From Sagittula stellata E-37 (lineage in GTDB: Bacteria > Pseudomonadota > Alphaproteobacteria > Rhodobacterales > Rhodobacteraceae), in contig NZ_CP155729.1 in the NCBI RefSeq assembly GCF_039724765.1, forward strand, positions 3,171,501 through 3,235,500: a DNA stretch of 64,000 nucleotides, written 5' to 3'. A model generated the notes under the pieces. The model was not told the DNA's origin. It searched no databases and saw only the letters and a list, made by a program, of their open reading frames with translations. The position numbers and the translations under genes are program-made. Within the stretch, counting starts at the first letter, position 1, and each line of letters opens with the position of its first letter. Shown here piece after piece: positions 32,348-40,195 of this stretch.

Positions 32348-33733
32348 ATGACCCTGCCCGACACGCTCCAATTGAACGCATGGACCGGTGGGGAGAACAC
32401 CGGCGCGGTCGACCCGGACCTGAAGCGCCATCTGCTGGGTCTGCCCTTCGCCGGCCAGAGCCGGAGGCTTCCGGCCGCCCCCGTCCCGCAGGACCGATGG
32501 CAGGACCCGAAGGTCGGATGGGGTGTGATCCTTCCCGAGAACCGCGAACTGACCCGCGCGGAGCTGGCCTCGGCCATGGATGCCCCGGCACCGATCCGGG
32601 ACTTGGTGGCACGACGGGGCGATGCGCCGGTCTTCCGGGTCGGCAAGGACTGGCAACCCGGCACCCTGCGTCGCTACGCGCCGGATGGCTCGGCCATGGA
32701 CATCGACATTCATGCCGGGCGCATCGGCACTGCGCCGGGGCACATCCCGCGTTACCTGTTGATCGTGGGCAGCCCGGCGCAGATTCCCTGGGACGTGCAG
32801 TACGACCTGCATCTGACGTTTTTCACCGGGCGCCTCGACCTCGACGACGCCGGGTTGGAGCATTACGTCGACGCCCTGTTGTCCGACTGGCAAGGCAGCC
32901 CGATGATGAAGGCGAACACGCTGTCCTGGACGGTCGATCACGGCGGCGGAGACATCACCACCCTGATGCGCAAGACAATCGGCGACCCGATCCACGACCG
33001 CTTTGCCACCGACCCGGTGCCAGAGCTGGTCGCGGGCGCACATGTCCTGCGTGGGCCTCAAGCCACCCACGCCGCGCTTTCCGCAGCTATCGAAGCCCGG
33101 CATCCGGCCCTGATCGTCTCGACGAGCCATGGCGACACCGCGCCGCTCGATGACGTCGATCTGATGCGGAGCAATCTGGGCCTGCCGATCGACGCGGACC
33201 TGCGCCGGCTCGATCCCGCGCAACTGACCGGCAATGCGGCGCCCTCCGGCGCGATCTGGTTTGCGCAGGCCTGCTGTTCGGCCGGTAGCTCTGCGCGCAC
33301 CGCCTATGACGGTGTCCTGAAGGCCGGGACCGCCGCCGACCGGATCGTGCGGGCCGTGGCCGGATGCGGGGAGACCACGGCACCCCTGCCCCGCGCGCTC
33401 CTTGGGTCACCGAAGCCCCTGCGCGCCTTTGTCGGCCACGTGGAGCCGACCTTCGACTGGTCGCTCAGGAACCGGAAGACCGGGCAGTACGTGACAAGCT
33501 CGATCCTCGACTGCTTTCACACATGCCTGTTCACCGGCCAGCCCATCGGCATGGCGCTGGACCGGGTCCGCGCGACCGGCGCATCCTTCCGCAACAGCCG
33601 TGACATTGCCGCACGCCGCCTTCTGGACAACCGCGACGAAAGCCAGCTTGGCGACATTCTTGCCGCGAAGCTGATCGCTGACGACTGGCGGTCCATCGTT
33701 CTGCTGGGGGACCCGACGTGCCGGGTGTGGTGA
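32348..33733 (+). CDS. Second caspase-fold (CHAT/C25-like) peptidase
   Basis: A 461-residue protein. IPRYLLIVGSPAQIPWDVQY (about 133-152) resembles the first strand-loop of gingipain/caspase-fold peptidases. A histidine follows a strand in LIVSTSHGDTAPLDD (H261) and cysteines follow the next in AIWFAQACCSAGSS (C309/C310), the spacing of a clan CD His-Cys dyad. The first 130 residues are not recognised. The end ADDWRSIVLLGDPTCRVW is the typical LLGDP strand of such folds. CGGAGA seven bases upstream supports ATG 32348 over the longer reading frame. It is the last gene of the cluster and converges on yciB. Confidence 0.72.
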   Translation: MTLPDTLQLNAWTGGENTGAVDPDLKRHLLGLPFAGQSRRLPAAPVPQDRWQDPKVGWGVILPENRELTRAELASAMDAPAPIRDLVARRGDAPVFRVGKDWQPGTLRRYAPDGSAMDIDIHAGRIGTAPGHIPRYLLIVGSPAQIPWDVQYDLHLTFFTGRLDLDDAGLEHYVDALLSDWQGSPMMKANTLSWTVDHGGGDITTLMRKTIGDPIHDRFATDPVPELVAGAHVLRGPQATHAALSAAIEARHPALIVSTSHGDTAPLDDVDLMRSNLGLPIDADLRRLDPAQLTGNAAPSGAIWFAQACCSAGSSARTAYDGVLKAGTAADRIVRAVAGCGETTAPLPRALLGSPKPLRAFVGHVEPTFDWSLRNRKTGQYVTSSILDCFHTCLFTGQPIGMALDRVRATGASFRNSRDIAARRLLDNRDESQLGDILAAKLIADDWRSIVLLGDPTCRVW

Positions 33734-33751
33734 GCCTGCGGCAGGGTGCGC

Positions 33752-34384
33752 CTACTCCGCCGGTTTGTCTGCCTCGGCCTCGTCCTCGATGGCGTAGGTC
33801 TTGAACAGGCTGCTCTGCGTCATGAAGAAGGCAAAGACCGCCGCTGTCAGGCCGAAGGTCTTGAAATAGACCCATGTTTCCGTCGACATGGTGCGCCAGA
33901 TCACCTCGTTCAGCACGGCCAGTCCGAAGAACATCAGCATCACGCGGCGGGTCAGGATCATCCACCCTTCCTGCTTGAGCGGCATTAGTCCCTCCATGAC
34001 CGCACGCAACCAGCTTTCGCCGCGCAAGAGCCCGATGCCCAAGGCAGTGCCGAACAGCAGGTAGATCAGCGTCGGCTTCATCTTGAAGAACCGGTCGTCG
34101 TTCAGCCAGACGGACAGGCCCCCGAAGATCACGATCAACACCGCCGTCACCAGTTGCATCCTGCTGAGATGCCTGGTCAGCTTCCACAGAAGGCCGGTGG
34201 CGATCAGGAAGACCGGGATGAAGCCGGCGGTGACCACGATGAACCCCTCGTACTCCGTCCCGCCGATGGTGAAGATCCGGTCCTTCAGCGCGAGGTAAGC
34301 GGCGAAGAAGGCCAGCAGAGGCCCGAACTCCAGCGCGCTCTTCAGCATCGGGTTGATCGGGCGCGGCCCGGCTTGGTCGGTCAT
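33752..34384 (-). CDS. yciB: Inner-membrane septation protein A (YciB/IspZ)
   Basis: A 210-residue polytopic membrane protein with five or six helices: ALEFGPLLAFFAAYLAL, FIVVTAGFIPVFLIATGLLW and LVTAVLIVIFGGLSVWLND. It has the family blocks DDRFFKMKPTLIYLLFGTAL and LNEVIWRTMSTETWVYFKTFGL. YciB homologues affect cell-envelope integrity and septation. A Glu/Ala-rich tail ends the protein. It is convergent with the CHAT cluster, and the DMT-transporter gene lies 31 bases upstream on the same strand, with ftsY further up. Confidence 0.92.
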   Translation of the reverse strand: MTDQAGPRPINPMLKSALEFGPLLAFFAAYLALKDRIFTIGGTEYEGFIVVTAGFIPVFLIATGLLWKLTRHLSRMQLVTAVLIVIFGGLSVWLNDDRFFKMKPTLIYLLFGTALGIGLLRGESWLRAVMEGLMPLKQEGWMILTRRVMLMFFGLAVLNEVIWRTMSTETWVYFKTFGLTAAVFAFFMTQSSLFKTYAIEDEAEADKPAE

Positions 34385-34415
34385 GTGAGGCTCCTTTTGT
34401 CCTCAGATAGTCGCT

Positions 34416-35318
34416 TCAGCCGCCCAACTCAACGATCACCGCGCCCGCTGCGATCAACGCCATGAGAGCGATCCGGCGGGGTCCCACCGTTTCGTGCAGC
34501 ACCAGCCAGCCGATGATCGCCGCGAAGACGGTCGAGGTCTCGCGCAGGACGGCCGCTTCGCCCACCTTGTCCAGCCGCGTCGCCAGCATGATGGAGCCGA
34601 AACTGAAGAAGGCCACGATCGCGCCGACGACGCCCCGGACCATCAGCGGCGGAAACTCAGGCTTCACGATCATGGAGCGCCAGCGCACCGCCGCGATGCC
34701 GGGCATGAGCCAGCCGTCGATGAAGAAGAACCACGCAAGGAACGTGAACGGGTCCGCCGTGGCCCGTATGCCGTAAGCGTCATAAGTCGTGTAGAGCGCG
34801 ACGAACAGGCCGGTCGCCACGCCAAAGCCCAGTGCGGCAGGCAGCGTGTCGCGGTCGACCTCAAGGAATATCAGGTTGTAGACCGCCAGCCCGAAGATCC
34901 CGCAAAGCAGCACCCCGACGCCCAACCACTGCGTCAGTGCAAAGTGTTCGCCAAAGACCAGCGCCGCGCCGATGACCGCAAAAAGCGGGCCGGTCCCGCG
35001 CACCACCGGGTAGACCACCGTGTAGGCGCCGCGCGTGTAGGCCAGGGCCTGCAGCACCTTGTAGACCGCGTGGATGACAAAGGCGCCGGCAAATATCGGC
35101 CACATGTGCGGTTCGGGCCATGGCACGACGAACAGGGCGAAGGGCGCCGCCATCAGGGCATAGCTGCCGTCTATGGCACCGCGCGACAGCCACGGATCGT
35201 GCCGCCCCTTCTGAAGAGCACCAAAGGCCGCGTGCAGGAAGGCCGCCAGAACGGCCAGCCACAGCGCAAGGGTATGGCCCGCTTCCGTGCCTTCCAGTGA
35301 AATCAGCCAGTCGCTCAT
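34416..35318 (-). CDS. EamA/DMT-family transporter
   Basis: A 300-residue protein with about ten transmembrane helices in two five-helix EamA repeats (HTLALWLAVLAAFLHAAFGA, then YPVVRGTGPLFAVIGAALVFGE; the second half ends ETSTVFAAIIGWLVLHETVG). The repeated FGE and HET helices are typical of drug/metabolite exporters in the inner membrane. The substrate is unknown. ATG at 35318 is used; a GTG two codons earlier is possible. It precedes yciB by 31 bases and may share its transcript. Confidence 0.88.
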   Translation of the reverse strand: MSDWLISLEGTEAGHTLALWLAVLAAFLHAAFGALQKGRHDPWLSRGAIDGSYALMAAPFALFVVPWPEPHMWPIFAGAFVIHAVYKVLQALAYTRGAYTVVYPVVRGTGPLFAVIGAALVFGEHFALTQWLGVGVLLCGIFGLAVYNLIFLEVDRDTLPAALGFGVATGLFVALYTTYDAYGIRATADPFTFLAWFFFIDGWLMPGIAAVRWRSMIVKPEFPPLMVRGVVGAIVAFFSFGSIMLATRLDKVGEAAVLRETSTVFAAIIGWLVLHETVGPRRIALMALIAAGAVIVELGG

Positions 35319-35396
35319 CGGCACTCGTTTTCGGAACCCGACGCCTTGCCGGGCGGTTGAAGGTCAAGACGTTCAAGAAACACCCGGAGGTTCCGC

Positions 35397-35888
35397 ATGT
35401 TTGAACAGGTCGCTGGCGAGCTCGGGGCCTGCTTCTCTGTCGTCCCCGCCTCGCTCGCGTTTACACGCTTGCTGGTGGCGGTGGTCCTGTCTGCCATTGT
35501 CGGATTGGAAAGGGAGTTGCAAGGCAAACCCGCCGGTCTCAGGACGCATATCCTCGTGGCGGTCGCCGCCTGTCTCTTCGTGCTCGTCGGTCAGGAGCTG
35601 TCGTCCATCGAATTCGGCAACACCGGCGAACAGCGTCACGACCCCCTGCGCATGATCGAGGCGGTCACCGCCGGAGTAGCCTTCCTGGCGGCGGGCGTGA
35701 TCTTCACTAGTGGCGGCAAGGTGCAGAACCTGACGACGGGCGCTTCGCTTTGGCTGTGCGGTGCCATTGGCCTCGGCTGCGGCGCGGGCAGTATCGCGCT
35801 TGCGTCGATGGCGACCGGGATCGTCGTCGTGGTGCTTTTCGTGCTGGGACAGGTGGAGAAGGTGCTGGGCACACAGACCGACGCCTGA
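35397..35888 (+). CDS. MgtC/SapB-family membrane protein
   Basis: A 163-residue membrane protein with four or five helices. The MgtC signature is clear: LVAVVLSAIVGLERELQGKPAGLRTHILVAVAACLF, then IEAVTAGVAFLAAGVIFTSGGKVQNLTTGASLW. It lacks the cytoplasmic C-terminal domain of virulence MgtC and belongs to the short SapB-like group, possibly tied to magnesium or envelope homeostasis. GGAGG at 35386-35390 fixes the start. Convergent with ftsY. Confidence 0.9.
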   Translation: MFEQVAGELGACFSVVPASLAFTRLLVAVVLSAIVGLERELQGKPAGLRTHILVAVAACLFVLVGQELSSIEFGNTGEQRHDPLRMIEAVTAGVAFLAAGVIFTSGGKVQNLTTGASLWLCGAIGLGCGAGSIALASMATGIVVVVLFVLGQVEKVLGTQTDA

Positions 35889-35905
35889 GTTGTCAAAGCC
35901 TCGGG

Positions 35906-36979
35906 TCAGGGCTCAAGCCCGGTGAGCGCCGCCGCGAATTCCTCCGGGTCGAAGGGGGCCAGATCGTCAATCTGCTCCCCCACCCCGATGGCGTGGATCG
36001 GCAAGCCGAACTTGTCGGCCAGCGCCACCAGCACACCGCCCTTCGCCGTACCGTCGAGCTTTGTCATCACGAGGCCGGAGACATCGGCCAACTGCCGGAA
36101 CGCCTCCACTTGGATCAGCGCGTTCTGACCTGTGGTGGCATCCAGCACCAGCAGCGTATTGTGCGGCGCGTCAGGGTCCTTCTTGCGGATGACGCGGACG
36201 ATCTTGGCGAGTTCTTCCATCAGGTCGGCGCGGTTCTGCAGCCGGCCCGCCGTATCGATCATCAGCAGATCGGCGCCCTCCGCTTGGGCCTTGCCCATCG
36301 CGTCGAAGGCAAGGCTTGCCGGGTCGGATCCTTCGGGCGCCGTCAGCACCGGTACGCCTGCGCGTTCGCCCCAGACCTGCAACTGTTCGACCGCCGCCGC
36401 GCGAAAGGTGTCGCCCGCGGCGATGACCACCGACTTTCCGGCGGCCCTGAACTGGCTGGCCAGCTTGCCGATCGTCGTCGTCTTGCCGGAACCGTTCACC
36501 CCGACCACCAGAACGACCTGCGGCTTCTTCGGATAAATCGGCAGGGGACGTGCCACGCTCTCCATCACCCGCGCGATTTCCTCCGCCAGCAACTCCTTGA
36601 TCTCGCGGGCCGAAACACGGCGGCCCATGCGCCCCTCGGCAATGTTCGACGTCACGCGCAAAGCCGTGTCCACCCCCATGTCCGAGGCGATCAGCAGCTC
36701 TTCGAGGCTTTCGAGCATGTCGTCGTCCAGCACGCGGCGCGGCTCCGCACTGTCCGGCTGGCCGATGAGGCGACCAAGCAGACCCGGCCGTTGAGTGCCC
36801 TGCGGCTCCGTCTCTTCCGGCAGCGCCATGGGCTGCATCGCGGCAATCGGCGCTTCGGGTGCGGGCGTGTCGTCGGCGGGCGTCTCATCGCTGCCCTCCT
36901 CGACGATGGCATCGAGCCCTTCGTCGAGCTTGGAAGACGTCTTGAACAGACGGTTTTTCAGCTTTCCGAAAAACGACAT
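35906..36979 (-). CDS. ftsY: Signal recognition particle receptor FtsY
   Basis: A 357-residue GTPase that docks SRP-ribosome complexes at the inner membrane. The N-terminal acidic stretch (about 15-75; LDEGLDAIVEEGSDETPADD) is the short A-domain. The N-domain has LEELLIASDMGVDTALRVT. G-domain motifs are VNGSGKTTTIGKLA (P-loop), DTAGRLQNRADLMEEL, and TKLDGTAKGG. The SRP insertion loop is normal. Full length. Confidence 0.97.
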   Translation of the reverse strand: MSFFGKLKNRLFKTSSKLDEGLDAIVEEGSDETPADDTPAPEAPIAAMQPMALPEETEPQGTQRPGLLGRLIGQPDSAEPRRVLDDDMLESLEELLIASDMGVDTALRVTSNIAEGRMGRRVSAREIKELLAEEIARVMESVARPLPIYPKKPQVVLVVGVNGSGKTTTIGKLASQFRAAGKSVVIAAGDTFRAAAVEQLQVWGERAGVPVLTAPEGSDPASLAFDAMGKAQAEGADLLMIDTAGRLQNRADLMEELAKIVRVIRKKDPDAPHNTLLVLDATTGQNALIQVEAFRQLADVSGLVMTKLDGTAKGGVLVALADKFGLPIHAIGVGEQIDDLAPFDPEEFAAALTGLEP

Positions 36980-37081
36980 ATGCGCGGCCTCGTACCTTCT
37001 GGATCAATCACACCTAATACGCCGCGCGGCTCAATGAAAGTGTGAGTTGACCATCCGGCCCGGTCCCCCCTTACTGCAGCC

Positions 37082-37978
37082 ATGCGCGCGTTGCTCTTCC
37101 TGCTTTTCCTGATCCCCGCGTCGGTTGACGCCCAACCCGACGAGCCGGGCAGCCTGTGCTCCTCCGGAGCGTTCGGACAGGTGCAGTGTATCCGCCCGTC
37201 GCATTTCGTGTACGACACCTGCCAGGCGCTGGAAGCCTTCGCCAACGATGCCGGTATCGACCCGCACTTCTTCGCCCGGTTGATCTGGCAGGAAAGCCGC
37301 TTCGACCCCAACGCCCTTTCACACGCCGACGCGATGGGCATCGCGCAGTTCATCGCCTCCACCGCAGAGCTGCGCGGTTTGCGCGATCCCTACAACCCGG
37401 CGGAAGCGCTGGAATACTCGGCGGAATACCTTGGCGAACTGACGCGGCGCTACGGCAATCACGGGCTGGCCGCGGTCGCTTACAACGGTGGCGAAAGGCG
37501 CGCCGACGGGCTGGTGGCAAAGACCGGCGGACTTGCGCGGGAAACCATAGACTACGTCCAGATCATCACCGGCCTGAAGGCCGAGACATGGCGCGACGCC
37601 CCGCCTGTCGAGCCGGACTTTGCCTTGGACGACGATTTATCCTTCCGGGAGGCGTGTTACGATCTGGGCCGAAACAGACGATTGACCGCCTATCCGGAAC
37701 AGGAACCTTCGGAGCCCGTGGTGCCGGACTGGGGCGTGCAGGTCGCTTTCGGCGTGTCGGAGAAGGCCGCGCTGGCCAAGTTCCGCAGCAGCACACGCGG
37801 ATGCCGGTCGGTCTACGGCTCGGAAGAGCCGCTGCTCCTCTGGTCGAAAAGCCGGGCGAGCCCAAGGGGCGGCTACTACATGGCCCGCTTCGGTCGCGAC
37901 AGCCGCGATGCCGCTTGGAACATGTGCAGAAAACTGAAACGCAGCGGCTGCATCTGCGCGGTTTATCGCAACGATTGA
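37082..37978 (+). CDS. Secreted lytic transglycosylase with SPOR-like C-terminus
   Basis: A 298-residue periplasmic murein lytic transglycosylase. The signal peptide is MRALLFLLFLIPASVDA. The SLT domain (about 48-150) has LIWQESRFDPNALS with catalytic glutamate E71, then ADAMGIAQFIASTAELRG and GLAAVAYNGGERR. A C-terminal domain of about 90 residues (WGVQVAFGVSEKAALAKF to the end) looks like a SPOR-type peptidoglycan-binding fold, which would target the enzyme to denuded glycans. It is divergent from ftsY. Confidence 0.9.
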   Translation: MRALLFLLFLIPASVDAQPDEPGSLCSSGAFGQVQCIRPSHFVYDTCQALEAFANDAGIDPHFFARLIWQESRFDPNALSHADAMGIAQFIASTAELRGLRDPYNPAEALEYSAEYLGELTRRYGNHGLAAVAYNGGERRADGLVAKTGGLARETIDYVQIITGLKAETWRDAPPVEPDFALDDDLSFREACYDLGRNRRLTAYPEQEPSEPVVPDWGVQVAFGVSEKAALAKFRSSTRGCRSVYGSEEPLLLWSKSRASPRGGYYMARFGRDSRDAAWNMCRKLKRSGCICAVYRND

Positions 37979-38181
37979 GGCATGTGGATAAGTGGCTGTC
38001 TATTTCCCTTATCCGACTTTATTCCGCAGGTCAGGCGTTTTCATCCGATCACTTTTGTCTTTTTCCGATAAATCGACGGCGCCCATCAAAACCACGACTT
38101 TCGTCCGACTTGCTCAGGATCAAAGCGGCTGTCCTTCGCAGGGCTACAAAGGAATGTGACAGAGCAAAGGAGAACTGATCG

Positions 38182-38316
38182 ATGTACTTCCTGTTTGGAA
38201 CGGTGGCGTTGATGACCTTGGCGGGTGTGGTCAAAACGCGACGTCGTGCCCGTGAGGCCGAAGTGCGTGTCCGGGCAACCACGACGCGCCCGGTGTTTCC
38301 GACCGGACGGTCCTGA
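38182..38316 (+). CDS. Small membrane protein, 44 residues
   Basis: MYFLFGTVALMTLAGVVKTR is one hydrophobic helix, followed by a basic segment RRRAREAEVRVR and a short tail. AAGGAGA at 38167-38173 lies at good spacing before ATG 38182. Not recognised; one-helix inner-membrane peptide is inference. A perfect palindrome follows the stop codon. Confidence 0.6.
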   Translation: MYFLFGTVALMTLAGVVKTRRRAREAEVRVRATTTRPVFPTGRS

Positions 38317-38327
38317 TCGAAGAGGCA

Positions 38328-38347
38328 GGGCGGGACATGTCCCGCCC
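38328..38347. terminator. 20-bp perfect palindrome between convergent genes
   Basis: GGGCGGGACATGTCCCGCCC is fully self-complementary with no central spacer, flanked by TTCTC on the right. It lies between the small membrane gene and the convergent NuoE-NuoF-type gene. It may act as a bidirectional terminator but has no clear T-run. Confidence 0.5.
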
Positions 38348-38354
38348 TTCTCGG

Positions 38355-40040
38355 TCAGATCTCTTCCGGAAAGTGCTTGATGGTCAGGCGGATCGGGTTC
38401 GGCGCTGCCTGACCCAAGCCGCAGATGGACGCATCTGTCATTGTCTGGCACAACTCCTCCAGCAGCGACTGATCCCACTTGTCCGCCATCATCAGCTTCA
38501 CCGCCTTCTCGCAACCGACGCGACACGGCGTACACTGACCGCAGCTTTCATCCTCGAAGAACTGCAGCATGTTCAACGCGGCGTCCCGGACGGAGTCCTG
38601 GTCGGACAAGACGACGACCGCCGCCGACCCGATGAAGCTGCCGTGCGGCTGAAGCGTATCGAAGTCCAGCGGGATGTCGTTCATCGACGCGGGTAACAAG
38701 CCCGAAGACGGACCGCCCGGCTGGTAGGCCTTGAGCCTGTGCCCGTCGAGCATCCCGCCCGCCGCCTTGATAATATCCATGATCGTCGATCCGGCGGGCA
38801 GCAGGTGCACGCCCGGCGACTTCACCCGTCCCGACACCGAATACGAACGCAGCCCCTTCCGCCCGTTCTTTTCCACCGATGACAGGATCTGCGGCCCCTC
38901 GCGGCAGATCTTGGACACCCAATACAGCGTCTCCACGTTGTGGACGAGCGTCGGCCGGTCGAAGATGCCGACCTGAGCCACGTAGGGCGGACGATGGCGC
39001 GGGATCCCGCGCTTGCCCTCGATCGACTCGATCATCGCGCTTTCTTCGCCACAGATGTACGCGCCCGCGCCCCGCCGCAGGTCGATATAATCCTTCTCGA
39101 CGATCCCCGCCTCTTCGAGTGCGCGGATCTCCTTGCGCAGGATGTCGATGATGCCGGGGTATTCGTCGCGCATGTAGATGAAGCAGCGCTCGGCCTCCAC
39201 CGCCCAGGCGGCGATCAGAACTCCTTCAAGGAAAACATGGGGTTCGCCCTCGATGTAAACGCGATCCTTGAAGGTTCCCGGCTCACCCTCGTCGCCGTTG
39301 ACCGCCAGATAACGCGGCCCGGGATTGGCGCGCACGAAACCCCACTTGCGACCGGAGGGGAAGCCTGCCCCGCCCAGCCCGCGCAGACCGGACGCCAGGA
39401 TCTTCTCCTGCACCTCCTCCCAATCACCTTCGGCACGCAGCGCCTTCAGTTCGCTGTACCCCCCCTCTTCGAGGTAAGCGGAAAGCGTCTCGTACCGCTC
39501 GACGGGGGCATGGGTTTCGCCGGCGGCGATGGCCGCTTCTACCTTCTCCGGCGTGGCGTGACCGATGTGATTGTGGCCGAGTTCCAGAACCGGCGCGGTG
39601 TCACAGCGGCCCATGCAGGGCGCGCGCATGACGCGGACCTGAGCAGGGTCCATGCCGTTTTCCAGCGCTTCACGCAGTTGTTCCGCTCCGGCCAGTTCGC
39701 AGGAAAGCGAATCGCAGACGCGGATCGTCAGCGCGGGCGGCGGCGTCTCGCCTTCCTTCACGACGTCGAAATGCGCGTAGAAGGTGGCAACCTCGTAGAC
39801 CTCGGCCATGGACAGGCGCATTTCCTCGGCCAGCGCGCGCAGGTGCGCGGCAGAGAGGCAACGGTATTCGTCCTGGATCAGGTGCAGGAACTCGATCAGC
39901 AGGTCGCGGCGGCGCGGACGGTCGCCCAGCAGGTCGCGCACCTCGGCCCATGCCTTGTCCTCGACCTGACGGCCCTTCGGCGTCCGGCGTCCCCGTCCCT
40001 TGCCCGATTTCCATACGCCCTTGCGCTCATCGAGTGCCAT
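38355..40040 (-). CDS. NAD-linked formate-dehydrogenase-type FdsG-FdsB (NuoE-NuoF) fusion
   Basis: A 561-residue diaphorase subunit. Residues about 30-165 are NuoE/FdsG-like with [2Fe-2S] ligands in CDSLSCELAG and CMGRCDTAP. Residues about 180-561 are NuoF/FdsB-like with FMN/NADH segments GLGGAGFPSGRKWGF, NGDEGEPGTFKDR and GEESAMIESIEGKRG, and the [4Fe-4S] motif ESCGQCTPCRVGCEK. Such fusions pair with a molybdenum formate dehydrogenase alpha subunit to pass electrons to NAD+. No alpha subunit, FdsC or FdsD gene adjoins: downstream there is only the palindrome and convergent genes. Confidence 0.9.
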   Translation of the reverse strand: MALDERKGVWKSGKGRGRRTPKGRQVEDKAWAEVRDLLGDRPRRRDLLIEFLHLIQDEYRCLSAAHLRALAEEMRLSMAEVYEVATFYAHFDVVKEGETPPPALTIRVCDSLSCELAGAEQLREALENGMDPAQVRVMRAPCMGRCDTAPVLELGHNHIGHATPEKVEAAIAAGETHAPVERYETLSAYLEEGGYSELKALRAEGDWEEVQEKILASGLRGLGGAGFPSGRKWGFVRANPGPRYLAVNGDEGEPGTFKDRVYIEGEPHVFLEGVLIAAWAVEAERCFIYMRDEYPGIIDILRKEIRALEEAGIVEKDYIDLRRGAGAYICGEESAMIESIEGKRGIPRHRPPYVAQVGIFDRPTLVHNVETLYWVSKICREGPQILSSVEKNGRKGLRSYSVSGRVKSPGVHLLPAGSTIMDIIKAAGGMLDGHRLKAYQPGGPSSGLLPASMNDIPLDFDTLQPHGSFIGSAAVVVLSDQDSVRDAALNMLQFFEDESCGQCTPCRVGCEKAVKLMMADKWDQSLLEELCQTMTDASICGLGQAAPNPIRLTIKHFPEEI

Positions 40041-40195
40041 CGAAGCACCTCCCCGTATTCGTGTTGGCGCAGCCTACCGTCCACGCCGTCCCGGACGCCG
40101 ATGAAAAACGACGCACTGGAGCATGGCTCCGCCGCGAAATGCCCCGTCTTTTGCCTGATGGGTGACGGAAAGTTCCGCTAGAGGTAAGACATCCA

